Source: an uncultured Clostridia bacterium
GTDB taxonomy: Bacteria; Bacillota; Clostridia; Oscillospirales; Acutalibacteraceae
NCBI GenBank assembly: GCA_946499275.1
Contig: CAMMRL010000020.1
Span: 1-39,206 of the forward strand
Direction of reading: 5' to 3'
DNA: 39,206 nucleotides
In this document: one piece after another, positions 8,365 to 16,711 of the stretch
Position numbering within the stretch: the stretch's first letter is position 1
Layout: every line of letters starts with the position of its first letter
Translations under genes and position numbers: made by a program
The notes under the pieces: model-generated
The model's database searches: none
Told to the model about the DNA's origin: nothing
Seen by the model: only the letters and a program-made list of their open reading frames with translations

Positions 8365-9078
8365 TCAGCGGAGGTTCCCGTCGATCCGGTAGCCCATTCC
8401 GCGGATGGTTTTGATGATCCGGGGATCCTGCGGGTCGTCCTCAATTTTTTCCCGTAGCCGTTTGATGTATACCGTCAGGGTGTTGTCGTTCACAAAGTCG
8501 CCCGACACGTCCCAGATGCTTTCCAGAAGCTGCGATCGGGAGAGAACCCGTCCTTCGTTGTTTACCAGCGTCATTAGCAGGCGGTACTCCAGCGCAGTGA
8601 GGAAAACGTCCTGCCCGTTTTTGGCCACCCTCCCCTGCGAAGGGAAGATTTGTACGTTCCCGTATTCGATAGCGCCGCCGTTTCCGCCGCTTCCCCCGGC
8701 GGCTTTGCCCACTCGGCGAAGCACGGTGCGGATGCGGGAAAGCAGTTCCCGGATGCGGAAAGGCTTGACGATGTAATCGTCCGCCCCCATATCGAGCCCC
8801 ATCACCACGTTGACCTCATCGTCCCGCGCAGTGAGGAAGATCACCGGTGTGTCCCCCTGCCGCTTGATCTGACGGCAGATATCGTACCCGCTGCCGTCCG
8901 GCAGGGTCAGGTCGAGCAGGGCGAGGTCGAACGGCTCCCGCTCCAGCGCGGCGAGCGCGTCCCGCACCGTGCTGCAGAGCACGGGGGTATAACCGTCCTG
9001 AGAAAGGGAATATTCCAGCCCCAAACCGATGGCGCCGTCGTCCTCCACCAGCAAAATGCGCTGCCCATTCGGTTCCAT
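8365..9078 (-). CDS. Response regulator, OmpR/PhoB family
   Basis: A 237-residue regulator with a receiver domain (acidic pair VEDD at 12-14, phosphoacceptor Asp56 in LLDLTLPDGSG, Thr83, Lys105 in IVKPF). After a glycine-rich linker (about 120-130) comes a C-terminal winged-helix DNA-binding domain ending VYIKRLREKIE...TIRGMGYRI. The ATG at 9078 has GGAGG at good spacing. The frame stays open upstream, but that part is non-coding promoter sequence. It is the first gene of an operon with the histidine kinase. Likely targets include the ABC exporter promoter, whose GTCAC direct repeats fit this protein family. Confidence 0.96.
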   Translation of the reverse strand: MEPNGQRILLVEDDGAIGLGLEYSLSQDGYTPVLCSTVRDALAALEREPFDLALLDLTLPDGSGYDICRQIKRQGDTPVIFLTARDDEVNVVMGLDMGADDYIVKPFRIRELLSRIRTVLRRVGKAAGGSGGNGGAIEYGNVQIFPSQGRVAKNGQDVFLTALEYRLLMTLVNNEGRVLSRSQLLESIWDVSGDFVNDNTLTVYIKRLREKIEDDPQDPRIIKTIRGMGYRIDGNLR

Positions 9079-9115
9079 GGCAAAGCCTCCTATGGATAAA
9101 TTGATAACCATTCCT

Positions 9116-9144
9116 ATTATACCGGATTTTTCGCTTTTTGGCAA
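9116..9144 (-). promoter_or_regulatory. Promoter of the two-component operon
   Basis: On the minus strand, TTGCCA (9144-9139), a 17-bp spacer and TATAAT (9121-9116), 38 bp before the response regulator start. Confidence 0.8.
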
Positions 9145-9207
9145 AACGATTCCGCATGTCCATCGTTTTTCCGTGCGGTTTCGTATACACAACCGGCTCG
9201 CAGGAAA

Positions 9208-9224
9208 CCGTTTTTTGAAAACGG
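9208..9224. repeat. Perfect 7-bp palindrome between divergent genes
   Basis: CCGTTTT-TTG-AAAACGG lies between the response regulator promoter and the divergent 293-residue gene. It has no T tail, so it is more like an operator than a terminator. The function is unknown. Confidence 0.4.
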
Positions 9225-9297
9225 AGAGAATATCGGAAAGGTAAAGGAGAGGGAGACATAGAACCACGCTGCCGGCACATATACTGAAACATACGAA

Positions 9298-9346
9298 CCG
9301 GCTAAAAGGGCGGTGTTTTTCGATCCCCTTTTGGCCGGTAAACACC
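9298..9346 (+). promoter_or_regulatory. Two mutually exclusive hairpins in the leader of the 293-residue gene
   Basis: Hairpin A pairs 9298-9310 with 9326-9338 (13 bp, one G-U). Hairpin B pairs GGTGTTT (9312-9318), inside the loop of A, with AAACACC (9340-9346), just outside A. They could compete or form a pseudoknot. No T tract follows. The ribosome site lies 8-16 bases downstream. Confidence 0.35.
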
Positions 9347-9371
9347 CGCGCATGATGGAGGGGGAACGCAT

Positions 9372-10253
9372 ATGCTCGCGGCGTTGTGTATAACGGAACC
9401 GGGACGGCGCTGGCTCAGCCGAAGGCGACGGCCGCCTGAGGTGCGCGCCGAAGTGGTAACGGCGGGAAGCGGCCGATTTGTCCAGATTACCGCGGAAATC
9501 GGCCGGGACGGAGAGCCGGATTGGGCGGCGGTCCGCCGCGCCGCGGGCAGGGAAGCAGGGAGACTTCTCCTCCCCGCGGGGGTGCTGCCGCCTGCGGAGT
9601 CGCGGATCACGCCGTTTGCGGGCCGCGCCCTCAGCCGCCGGATGATGGAGAATGCCGGCCTGGCCCTTTTGCAGGCGGTGGGGATGCATCCCCGGCTGGT
9701 ACAGATTGGTGTGTATGATCCGCAAGCTGTCTATCCCGATTTGTCTCTGCGTTTTCTTCCTTATGCGGCGGACGTGCGGGTGGCGACCGCCCGGCCCGAA
9801 CGGTACGCCCAGCAGCGGTATGTTGCGATGACGGAATTCGGCGCGGCCCTGGCTGTGACGGATATCCGTTCGGCAGATCCCTCCGTCATGGACGGCAGCC
9901 TGCTGCTTTTCGCGCCGGACGGCCCGCCGGAAGGCTTTGGTAGACCGCTTCAAGCGAAAGGGTTGCTGCTGTCCGCCCTTCCCTGTGACAAGGCGCTACG
10001 GTATGGGGAATCGGCTTCATCGGGGAGGATGGGGATGGTGGTCGGGTACCGCCCCCGCGTCCCCGCCGCGCTGGCGGCGGCCTGCCCGCCCGGCTGCCGG
10101 ATCGAGGATTTTATGGCCGGGCTGTATGAGCTGAGCGGGGTGAAGGAACTCGCGGACGCGCCACCCGAATTCCTGCGGATCGGGGGCCGGCTTCTCGCGC
10201 TCAAAGACGCAGCCTGGCGGTTGGCGGGTCTTGACATCGGCATATCGGTTTAG
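9372..10253 (+). CDS. Hypothetical protein (293 aa)
   Basis: I do not recognise this family. ATG 9372 is preceded by GGAGGGGGA at good spacing, and codon use (strong G/C third positions) matches the neighbouring chromosomal genes, so it is a real gene. The protein is soluble, arginine-rich near the N-terminus ([11 protein letters not shown]), and then has a regular alternation of strands and helices. No nucleotide-binding or catalytic motif is obvious. The placement just before greA and lysS and the lack of a terminator suggest a housekeeping role or a lineage-specific protein. The promoter of greA lies inside its last codons. A possible -10 (TATACT, 9280-9285) lies upstream without a clear -35. 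Confidence 0.75.
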   Translation: MLAALCITEPGRRWLSRRRRPPEVRAEVVTAGSGRFVQITAEIGRDGEPDWAAVRRAAGREAGRLLLPAGVLPPAESRITPFAGRALSRRMMENAGLALLQAVGMHPRLVQIGVYDPQAVYPDLSLRFLPYAADVRVATARPERYAQQRYVAMTEFGAALAVTDIRSADPSVMDGSLLLFAPDGPPEGFGRPLQAKGLLLSALPCDKALRYGESASSGRMGMVVGYRPRVPAALAAACPPGCRIEDFMAGLYELSGVKELADAPPEFLRIGGRLLALKDAAWRLAGLDIGISV

Positions 10254-10259
10254 TATAAT
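10231..10259 (+). promoter_or_regulatory. Consensus promoter of greA
   Basis: TTGACA (10231-10236), a 17-bp spacer and TATAAT (10254-10259): a perfect sigma-A promoter. It overlaps the last seven codons and the stop of the upstream gene. Confidence 0.9.
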
Positions 10260-10371
10260 AACCCGTATGACAATTTGGACGTTCCAAAAGAAGGAACGCT
10301 CTGAAAGACTGGCCGGCGGGCCGTGCATTTCCTCAAGGGATATGGAACGCGGAAAGGACAGGATTGTAACG

Positions 10372-10848
10372 ATGAACAATAAACAAACCGTTATCACCGA
10401 CGAAGGGCTCAAGCGCCTGGAAAGCGAGTTGGAAGAGCTCAAATCGGTAAAACGCAAAGAGATCGCCGAGAAAATCAAGGTGGCGCTCTCCTTCGGCGAC
10501 CTGTCGGAAAACAGCGAATACGACGAAGCAAAAAACGAGCAGGCGATCATTGAAGGACGTATCGCCGAAATTGAGAACCAGCTCAAAAACGTCCGCGTCC
10601 TGGACGAAAGCGAACTCAATACCCAGATGATTCATATCGGCTCCCGCGTCCGGGTGCAGGATATGAGCACAAACGACGAGGAAACCTACCAGATCGTCGG
10701 CTCCACCGAAGCGGACCCGCTGGGCGGCCGCATTTCGGACGAATCGCCGGTGGGCCGTGCGCTCCTCTCCCACGCTCCGGGCGATGTGGTGGAAGTGGAA
10801 ACGCCGGCCGGTGTGGTGAATTATAAAATTCTGGAGATTTTGAAGTAA
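10372..10848 (+). CDS. greA: Transcription elongation factor GreA
   Basis: A 158-residue GreA, the usual length. An N-terminal antiparallel coiled coil (about 1-75) is tipped by the acidic residues in [13 protein letters not shown], which enter the RNA polymerase secondary channel and promote cleavage of backtracked RNA. The C-terminal FKBP-like domain (about 80-158) includes GSTEADP and the SPVGRALL stretch. ATG 10372 follows AAAGGA. A consensus promoter lies 110 bp upstream, and the leader holds a small hairpin (CGTTCC/GGAACG). A terminator follows before lysS. Confidence 0.97.
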   Translation: MNNKQTVITDEGLKRLESELEELKSVKRKEIAEKIKVALSFGDLSENSEYDEAKNEQAIIEGRIAEIENQLKNVRVLDESELNTQMIHIGSRVRVQDMSTNDEETYQIVGSTEADPLGGRISDESPVGRALLSHAPGDVVEVETPAGVVNYKILEILK

Positions 10849-10877
10849 AGCGGAATTTGCCGGCTCTGCCGGATGGG

Positions 10878-10912
10878 CGGGCGCGGCGACAAGGTGTCGC
10901 CCGCCCGCTTTT
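10878..10912 (+). terminator. Terminator after greA
   Basis: A GC-rich stem of about 13 bp (GCGGGC...GGCGAC with GTCGCCCGCCCGC, one bulged base) is followed by TTTT. Confidence 0.8.
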
Positions 10913-10973
10913 GTCAAAAGAAAAGGAAGGCTGGGGCCGAAAGCCGGCTCTGTCCAAGGAAAGGAACGGTATT

Positions 10974-12485
10974 GTGGAGGAAAAGAACCATGGGGCGAAT
11001 CCGTCCCCGGAAATCACCGAACAGGAGCTGACCGAGCTGCTCCAGATCCGGAGGGACAAGCTGACCGCGCTGCGGGAGACGGGGAAGGACCCGTTTACCA
11101 TTACCAAATATGAAGTCACCGCCCATAATGCGGATATCCGCGGGCGTTTTGAGGAAATGGAAGGGCAGACGGTCCGTATCGCAGGCCGGATGATGAGCCG
11201 CCGCATTATGGGCAAAGCGAGTTTTATGGACCTGCAGGACGACAGCGACCGGCTGCAGGTTTACGTCCGCCGGGACGACGTGGGCACGGATGAGTATATG
11301 GATTTCAAAAAGTGGGATATCGGCGATATCCTCGGGATAGAAGGCTTTGTTTTCCGCACCCAGAAGGGGGAAATCTCGGTACACGCCCAGGAAATCGTGC
11401 TGTTGTCCAAATCCCTGCTCCCTCTGCCGGAGAAGTTCCACGGCCTGAAGGATACTGACGCGCGGTACCGCCAGCGGTATCTGGATCTGATCGTCAATCC
11501 CGAGGTAAAGGATACCTTCGTTAAGCGCAGCCGCATCCTGCGAGAAATCCGCGCCTTCCTGGACGGCCGCGGCTTCCTGGAGGTGGACACCCCTATCCTG
11601 CTGCCGCTGGAAATCGGTGCGGCGGCCCGCCCATTTGTAACCCATCACAACACCCTGGACATGGATATGTATCTGCGGATCGAAACCGAGCTGGCGCTCA
11701 AGCGGCTGATTGTCGGCGGCTTCGACCGGGTGTATGAAGTCGGACGCATCTTCCGAAACGAAGGGATGGACACCCGCCACAATCCGGAATTCACCACCGT
11801 CGAACTGTACCAGGCGTATACCGATTATATGGGCATGATGGACCTGGTGGAGGATCTGTACAAGCATCTGGCCGCTTCGGTTTGCGGCAGTATGACGGTA
11901 ACCTGGAAGGGACAGGCCATCGATATGGGGCACTGGGAACGGTTGACGATGGTGGAAGCGGTGAAAAAGTACGCCGGCGTGGATTATGCCGACTGGGAAA
12001 CCGACGAGCAGGCGCGTGCCGCGGCAAAAGAAAAGAACGTCGAGGTGCCGGACGACGCGACCAAGGGTACGGTGCTGGTGGAGTTCTTCGACGCGTATGT
12101 CGAGGACAAGCTGATCCAGCCCACCTTCATCTATGATTATCCGGTGGAGAACAGCCCGCTCGCCAAGCGGAAGCCGGAAGACCCGGCCTTTACCGAGCGG
12201 TTTGAATATTTTATCAACGCCATGGAATTCGGCAACGCGTTCAGCGAGCTGAACGACCCGATCGACCAAAAAGAACGGTTCGAAAAGCAGGTAGCCGCCC
12301 GCAAAGCCATCAATCCGGCGGATACCTGCCAGGTGGATTACGATTACGTGACCGCGCTGGAATACGGCCTGGCGCCGACCGGCGGGCTGGGCTTCGGCCT
12401 GGATCGTCTGGTCATGCTGCTCACCGATTCGGCCAGTATCCGGGACGTTTTGCTCTTCCCCACAATGAAGCCACTGGGAAAGTAA
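10974..12485 (+). CDS. lysS: Lysyl-tRNA synthetase (class II)
   Basis: A 503-residue class II LysRS that charges tRNA-Lys. The N-terminal OB-fold anticodon-binding domain (about 60-160) contains IRGRFEEMEG, GRMMSRRIMGKASFMDLQD and the DILGIEGFVFRT strand. The catalytic domain has motif 1 (FLEVDTPILLPLEIGAAARPF), motif 2 FRNEGMDTRHNPEFTTVELY and motif 3 GLGFGLDRLVMLL. GTG 10974 is chosen because AAGGAAAGGAAC precedes it and family homology begins right after (ITEQELTELLQIRRDKL). The open frame runs further upstream without a supported start. It is the last chromosomal gene before the inserted element. Confidence 0.96.
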   Translation: MEEKNHGANPSPEITEQELTELLQIRRDKLTALRETGKDPFTITKYEVTAHNADIRGRFEEMEGQTVRIAGRMMSRRIMGKASFMDLQDDSDRLQVYVRRDDVGTDEYMDFKKWDIGDILGIEGFVFRTQKGEISVHAQEIVLLSKSLLPLPEKFHGLKDTDARYRQRYLDLIVNPEVKDTFVKRSRILREIRAFLDGRGFLEVDTPILLPLEIGAAARPFVTHHNTLDMDMYLRIETELALKRLIVGGFDRVYEVGRIFRNEGMDTRHNPEFTTVELYQAYTDYMGMMDLVEDLYKHLAASVCGSMTVTWKGQAIDMGHWERLTMVEAVKKYAGVDYADWETDEQARAAAKEKNVEVPDDATKGTVLVEFFDAYVEDKLIQPTFIYDYPVENSPLAKRKPEDPAFTERFEYFINAMEFGNAFSELNDPIDQKERFEKQVAARKAINPADTCQVDYDYVTALEYGLAPTGGLGFGLDRLVMLLTDSASIRDVLLFPTMKPLGK

Positions 12486-12613
12486 AGAGGCTAAAAACCG
12501 CATAAAATCAAGGACTTTAGGGTTTTGTGCAGGGTAAAAATACGTCAATTTACGCCAGCTTTACGCCAATTTGTGCAGTGGTCTATACACAAAAGGGTTG
12601 CTCTTAGTTCAAG

Positions 12614-12650
12614 AACCGTGTCTTGCATATAAAGTAAGACACGGTTTTTT
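12614..12650 (+). terminator. Intrinsic terminator
   Basis: AACCGTGTCTT (12614-12624) pairs perfectly with AAGACACGGTT (12636-12646), followed by a run of T to 12650. Confidence 0.88.
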
Positions 12651-12713
12651 GATACATATTTTTACGGCGTAGAGAATGGTGTCTATCCTTTGTTTGAGAA
12701 GGTCAATTTACGC

Positions 12714-12746
12714 GGCCCCGCATTAAAAAATGCGGGGCCTTTTTTA
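12714..12746 (+). terminator. Intrinsic terminator before the element's first gene
   Basis: GGCCCCGCATT (12714-12724) pairs with AATGCGGGGCC (12729-12739), followed by TTTTTTT. It would stop transcription entering from lysS. The GGAGG site of the next gene follows immediately. Confidence 0.92.
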
Positions 12747-12760
12747 TTTGGAGGTGTTTT

Positions 12761-13891
12761 ATGTCAGAATATCAGTTAGAAATTAAACAGGTCGTGGATT
12801 ATCCACGATGCCGCATCTACCGGAAATTTATGCAGGCCCTTATAGAAGACCAGAGCATTCGCCTTGGAGGCAGCTCCGGTCTTTTTTATTACATCGTCCT
12901 TTGCAGCTATGCAAATTTCCGCACGTCATACAAACGCATAGACGGTATCAGCTATACCATATATCCCGGCGAGTGGCTGTGCCGGATAAGCGAACTTACA
13001 GGGTGGTTTCGTACCCGGTTTCAGCATCAGGCTATGTCCATTCTTCAGGTTTTACAGGAACGCCACCTGATTACCTATTCTCTTCTCGGCCGCGGGAAGC
13101 TGGTAAAATTCAAAATCCTGGGCTGGCAGAAGCATAACCGCGTGTTGGATTATAACGCACCCTGCGCCAAAGATACCAGTTTTTTCTTCCTGCCGGTGTC
13201 TATCGCCAACGAACTTCTCAGCCAGGGCCGCTGCTCGGAGATGGACGTATTGCTGGATTTGTGGATCAACACGGTGTATAACGATGAACAGGTACAGGGA
13301 TCGGATGCCGGCCCAGTGGTGTATCTGCGCAACGGTACGGGCAGCCCTCTGCTCGGTTATACCGAACTTGCACAGCGCTGGGGCGTATCAAAAGCAACGG
13401 TTGGACGGTATCTTGGAAAACTTCGCAGCCAAGAATATATCTCTGTTTTAACCTTCCCTGGGGCGTATGGGAGCGTTATTTGCCCAAACAATTACCTGTC
13501 CACTATGTTTGAGGTGTCGGACGTAATGGTAGATAAGGACGAAATTGCCATGTTGCTGCACATCGGTTTGACATTACCAGAAGATAAACGAGAGGAAGAG
13601 GAATATGGTTCCGTCAGCGTTTCAGAAAATGAGCGTAGCGTCTCAAATCCGTATATTGCATATATTCTTCAAAAAGTCGAGGAAGTCCTTGCCGTACAAG
13701 GCTTTCCGTGTTTTTTCTGCCCAAAGATTCAGTATAAGTTATTACCATTATCTCCCGATTGCGAAGGAGAAGTATTTCATATTTCTGGTGATGTAGTGGA
13801 GTTCAAAGCTTTACTGGTTATTTTATGCGGGGAAAGACAGGAACTGTTTCGTTTTGAGTTAAGATTACTGCCGGAGGTGGAAAGAAGATGA
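12761..13891 (+). CDS. Winged-helix-containing element protein
   Basis: A 376-residue soluble protein, not a named family to me, of a type found at the start of transfer blocks in Clostridia elements. Residues about 200-240 (YTELAQRWGVSKATVGRYLGKLR) form a clear helix-turn-helix with recognition helix SKATVGRYLGKL, so DNA binding is likely. The N-terminal third (SGLFYYIVLCSYANFRT, ISELTGWFRTRFQHQAMSILQVLQERHLI) also looks like a winged-helix module, as in replication-initiator-like proteins. The C-terminal 80 residues have no recognisable motif. ATG 12761 has GGAGG eight bases upstream. The stop overlaps the next gene by four bases (ATGA), so they form an operon. Confidence 0.7.
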   Translation: MSEYQLEIKQVVDYPRCRIYRKFMQALIEDQSIRLGGSSGLFYYIVLCSYANFRTSYKRIDGISYTIYPGEWLCRISELTGWFRTRFQHQAMSILQVLQERHLITYSLLGRGKLVKFKILGWQKHNRVLDYNAPCAKDTSFFFLPVSIANELLSQGRCSEMDVLLDLWINTVYNDEQVQGSDAGPVVYLRNGTGSPLLGYTELAQRWGVSKATVGRYLGKLRSQEYISVLTFPGAYGSVICPNNYLSTMFEVSDVMVDKDEIAMLLHIGLTLPEDKREEEEYGSVSVSENERSVSNPYIAYILQKVEEVLAVQGFPCFFCPKIQYKLLPLSPDCEGEVFHISGDVVEFKALLVILCGERQELFRFELRLLPEVERR

Positions 13892-14423
13892 TAAAAGAGA
13901 TGGAAAACACAGAGGCTGAGAATCCGCTGTACCATGATACATGGCTGCTTTTGAAGAAATACCGGGACGTGGTGTGGAGCCTGGAGCTTTCAGTCCAGCA
14001 GGTACGCCGCCAGTTCCAGATTGAGTTTGGCAGCAGCATTGAGGATTTTCTGGAATCTATCTACCTGGCCGGCGTGGGTTTTGCTGATACCGGTATTCAG
14101 GAGCACGCCCGGAGCATCGAACGCAGCTACAAAATGCTCAAGCTGATGGAAAACGCCGTCAACCTGTTACGGAGCAAGCACAAATTTGGTGAGACCTACT
14201 ACTGGATCCTGTACTACACCTACCTTTCCCCTCAGCAGTACAAAAACACCGAGGAAGTCATTGGACAGCTTCAGCCGCATATCCAGGATATCAGCTACCG
14301 CACCTATTTCCGTAAGAAAAAAGAAGCGATTGACGCCTTTTCTTCCATTCTGTGGGGGTATTCTTCCAAGGACAGCTTAAAACTTTTGGAGCATTTTTCC
14401 CAGAGAACGAAAAAGGCAGATAA
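13888..14423 (+). pseudogene. ArpU-like phage-type transcriptional regulator, frameshifted near its 3' end
   Basis: The first ~170 codons give a helical protein like ArpU/late-gene activators of phages and elements: YRDVVWSLELS, a long middle helix bundle, and the C-terminal HTH-like SYRTYFRKKKEAIDAFSSILWGY. In the given sequence the frame then fails to stop and runs on into the pilin gene to 15015. Adding one T to the run of five at 14394-14398 changes the end to LLEHFFPENEKGR and a TAA at 14421-14423, which suits the family and leaves the pilin promoter free. So a one-base deletion (real or an error) is likely. The start ATG overlaps the previous stop by four bases. Confidence 0.6.
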
Positions 14424-14451
14424 TTGGCAGTACATTGGCTCGGTTTTGCGA

Positions 14452-14480
14452 TTGAGACGTAAATCCCCCTATGTTAAAAT
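14452..14480 (+). promoter_or_regulatory. Promoter for the pilin gene
   Basis: TTGAGA (14452-14457), a 17-bp spacer and TAAAAT (14475-14480), about 150 bp before the pilin start. The region just before it is open in frame only because the upstream gene lost its stop. Confidence 0.6.
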
Positions 14481-14522
14481 GAGTATGCTGAAAATTGTAT
14501 CGAGAGCCGGAACAGGCAGTGA

Positions 14523-14552
14523 GAACACCATTTTGACGAATGGTGTTTTTTT
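14523..14552 (+). terminator. Hairpin with T tract upstream of the pilin gene
   Basis: AACACCATT (14523-14531) pairs with AATGGTGTT across a short loop, followed by seven T. It lies between the TTGAGA/TAAAAT promoter and the pilin gene, so it could act as an attenuator. Confidence 0.7.
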
Positions 14553-14631
14553 ATTGCCTTCTTCCTGCTTCCGACCGGCAGGCCGTCCATTCTGTGGGCG
14601 GCTTTACTTATTTTCAAAGGAGGATTGCGCA

Positions 14632-15015
14632 TTGAAAAACAAACCAGTTTCAACGCCGCCCAAGCCCCGCAGGCATATCAATTACAGCCGTGTCCTATAC
14701 ATGACGTTTCTGACGGTGTGTATGTTGGCGTGCTTTTCCCAGCAGGCTTTTGCGGCGACTACCGTGTGGCAAAAAGCGGAAGAAATCATGAAGGATGTCT
14801 ATAACCAGATCCTGCTGATTTCCACGATTGCGGCGGTTGTCACGGCGTCCATCGCGCTGCTAATGATGAATTTTTCCAAGAGCGGCAAAACAGTGGACGA
14901 GGCCCGTGCCTGGCTCAAGCGGATTATTATCACGTGGGCAATTTTGAACGGTCTTGGGTTCATTGTCAGCTACATCACGCCCTTCTTTACCGGCGGCAAA
15001 TGGGGCAGCCCGTAA
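14632..15015 (+). CDS. VirB2/TrbC-like pilin protein of the type IV secretion system
   Basis: A 127-residue protein with a basic N-terminus (KPPKPRRHINYSR), a first hydrophobic stretch (residues about 20-38) ending AFA-A like a signal peptide cleavage site, and two further membrane helices (about 58-78 and 95-115). The spacing of mature N-terminus, two helices and short basic loop (SGKTVDEARAWLKR) fits VirB2/TrbC-type pilin or channel subunits. The TTG start at 14632 has a perfect AAAGGAGG eight bases upstream. The same frame is open upstream to 13888, but the promoter, hairpin and ribosome site between show that this is a separate gene. The VirB6-like gene follows. Confidence 0.75.
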   Translation: MKNKPVSTPPKPRRHINYSRVLYMTFLTVCMLACFSQQAFAATTVWQKAEEIMKDVYNQILLISTIAAVVTASIALLMMNFSKSGKTVDEARAWLKRIIITWAILNGLGFIVSYITPFFTGGKWGSP

Positions 15016-15061
15016 GCACCTATAATCCAACGTCTTATGAATTCAAAAGGAAGGTGATGCC

Positions 15062-15772
15062 GTGGGCATATTAGACGGGATTGTGGCATGGATAGCGGAA
15101 CAGGTCATGCACGGGCTGGATTTGATCAGCACGTCGGTTTTAGGCGCTCTGGGCTGCGATATGGGAACATTCTTACGGTATTTTCCAGCAGCCCAGACCA
15201 TGTATAACATTTTTGTGGCGCTTGCTATCGGCCTGATCCTCTTAAACTGGGTGTGGCAGCTTTTCCGGAATTACGGCCTCGCCGCAGGGCTTGAGGCGGA
15301 AGACCCGGTGAAGCTGTCTATCCGCTAGGTACTTTTCATTTTACTGGCATATTTCTCAGACGAGATTGTAAACATCATTCTGAAAATCGGCGGGACGCCG
15401 TATCAGTGGGTCATCTCGTCCTCACTGTCGCCGCTGGATTTCGCTAACTTCAATTCGGCCATTACAGTCATTTTGGGCGTGTGTGCCAGCGGCGCGGTCG
15501 CCATTATCGCGCTCATTCTTGTGCTGATTATGGCGTGGAACTACATTAAGCTGCTGTTTGAAGCGGCCGAAAGGTATGTCCTGCTCGGCGTGCTGGTGTT
15601 TACCGCCCCGGTTGCCTTCGCGATGGGAGCGTCACAAACCACATCAGCGATTTTTAAAAGCTGGTGCCGGATGCTGGGCGGACAAATCTTCTTATTGATT
15701 ATGAACGCCTGGTGCCTGCGGCTGTTTACCAGTATGGTCGGCACCTTTTTATCCAATCCACTTTCGCTTTGA
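15062..15772 (+). pseudogene. VirB6/TrbL-like membrane protein with an in-frame TAG
   Basis: GTG 15062, behind GGAAGGTGATG, opens a frame of 236 codons that is broken only by TAG at 15326-15328. The part before the stop (88 aa) has helices at about residues 10-30 and 45-68. The part after it continues in the same frame (LFILLAYFSDEIVNIIL...) with several more helices and ends at 15772. Together they match a polytopic VirB6/TrbL-like inner-membrane channel protein. No slippery run is near the stop, so this is a point change or a read-through codon. The 3' part also has its own possible GTG (15473). Other genes here end in TAG, so TAG is not simply recoded. Confidence 0.7.
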
Positions 15773-15787
15773 CCGGAGGTGATTTCA

Positions 15788-16711
15788 ATGCGAAAAACAC
15801 GAAAAATTCTGCTGGTTTTTGTGCTGGCGCTGGTTTTTACCAGCCTCTTTGCCGTTCCAGCCTTTGCGGTGACGGAGGACGAGGTACAGCAGCAGGTAAA
15901 TACCATAGGCCGGGAGGGCGTTACGGGAAATATCTTTATCTGGTTTCTCTGCGCTATCGGCTTTTTGAAAGTATCCCAGAAGATCGACAGCTTTATGTCA
16001 TCGCTGGGCATCAATGTGGGACATACCGGCGGCTCCATGCTGGCGGAAGCTATGATAGCTGCCAAGGGCATAGCGTCGATCAAGTCCTTCGGCGGGCACG
16101 GCGGGGGCGGCGGTTCCCGCAGCGGTGCTTCGTCCGGCGGGTCTTACGGCGGCGGATTTGCCAGCGGTGGGCTTGCCGGTGTTGTCAGCCGCAGCTTCCG
16201 GAATAGCGCGGTCAAAAACGCCACCGGCAGCAAGGAAGGCGGTCTTGGCGGCAAGGCCTTTGCTTCCTCGTTGGAAAAGGGCGGCGGTTTCGCTAACCGC
16301 GTCATCGGCACGGTAGCAACCGGCAATATCTCGACTACCGGATCCATGACCGGGGAAAAAGCCTCTGCCGCTTTGTCTTCCTATCTGGGCTATACCGCTT
16401 TGGGAGAAGATGCAGAAGACGTGCCCAACTTTTCCAATGTAGAAATCGGCGGCGGACGGATCATGGCGACTGAGACTTCTTCAGAACACCCGGAAGGAAT
16501 CGCCATAGGGATGTACCACGCCGACCAGTATATGGCTCCCAGCGGGGAGTATTCCACGGTGACAGCCGCCGATGGAACGACCTGGTACAAGCAGTACGCA
16601 GCGGATACGGTAGAGCGTAAGCCCTATAAGGCGCCGGACGGCAATATCGCGTATAACGAAAGCATCGTGAAAAAGCTGCCTGATCCGCCGAAACGAAAGG
16701 ATAGAATCTGA
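15788..16711 (+). CDS. Secreted/membrane glycine-rich conjugation protein
   Basis: A 307-residue protein with a signal peptide (RKTRKILLVFVLALVFTSLFAVPAFA, cleavage after AFA at about 27), a hydrophobic helix at about 45-60 (NIFIWFLCAIGFLKV), then a glycine/serine-rich flexible part (about 100-140, GGHGGGGGSRSG) and a polar C-terminal half (YLGYTALGEDAEDVPNFS). It sits between the VirB6-like gene and the wall peptidase in the transfer block and probably belongs to the mating channel. I do not recognise a named family. ATG 15788 has GGAGG at eight bases. The GTG at 15779 overlaps the ribosome site and is unlikely. Confidence 0.75.
   Translation: MRKTRKILLVFVLALVFTSLFAVPAFAVTEDEVQQQVNTIGREGVTGNIFIWFLCAIGFLKVSQKIDSFMSSLGINVGHTGGSMLAEAMIAAKGIASIKSFGGHGGGGGSRSGASSGGSYGGGFASGGLAGVVSRSFRNSAVKNATGSKEGGLGGKAFASSLEKGGGFANRVIGTVATGNISTTGSMTGEKASAALSSYLGYTALGEDAEDVPNFSNVEIGGGRIMATETSSEHPEGIAIGMYHADQYMAPSGEYSTVTAADGTTWYKQYAADTVERKPYKAPDGNIAYNESIVKKLPDPPKRKDRI

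Larger units (their letters stand above)
12486..12760. other. Left boundary region of the inserted element
   Basis: This non-coding stretch separates lysS from the first element gene. It has two intrinsic terminators and a 12-bp direct repeat, GTCAATTTACGC, at 12544-12555 and 12702-12713. Sequence just after lysS is AT-richer than the gene before it. The element edge (attL) must lie here, but the right end is outside the window so the attachment core cannot be fixed. Confidence 0.5.

Noticed and set aside
10914-12548. Open frame of 544 codons on the minus strand
   Set aside because: It is antisense to lysS, with no ribosome site or family likeness; long antisense frames are expected in GC-rich genes.
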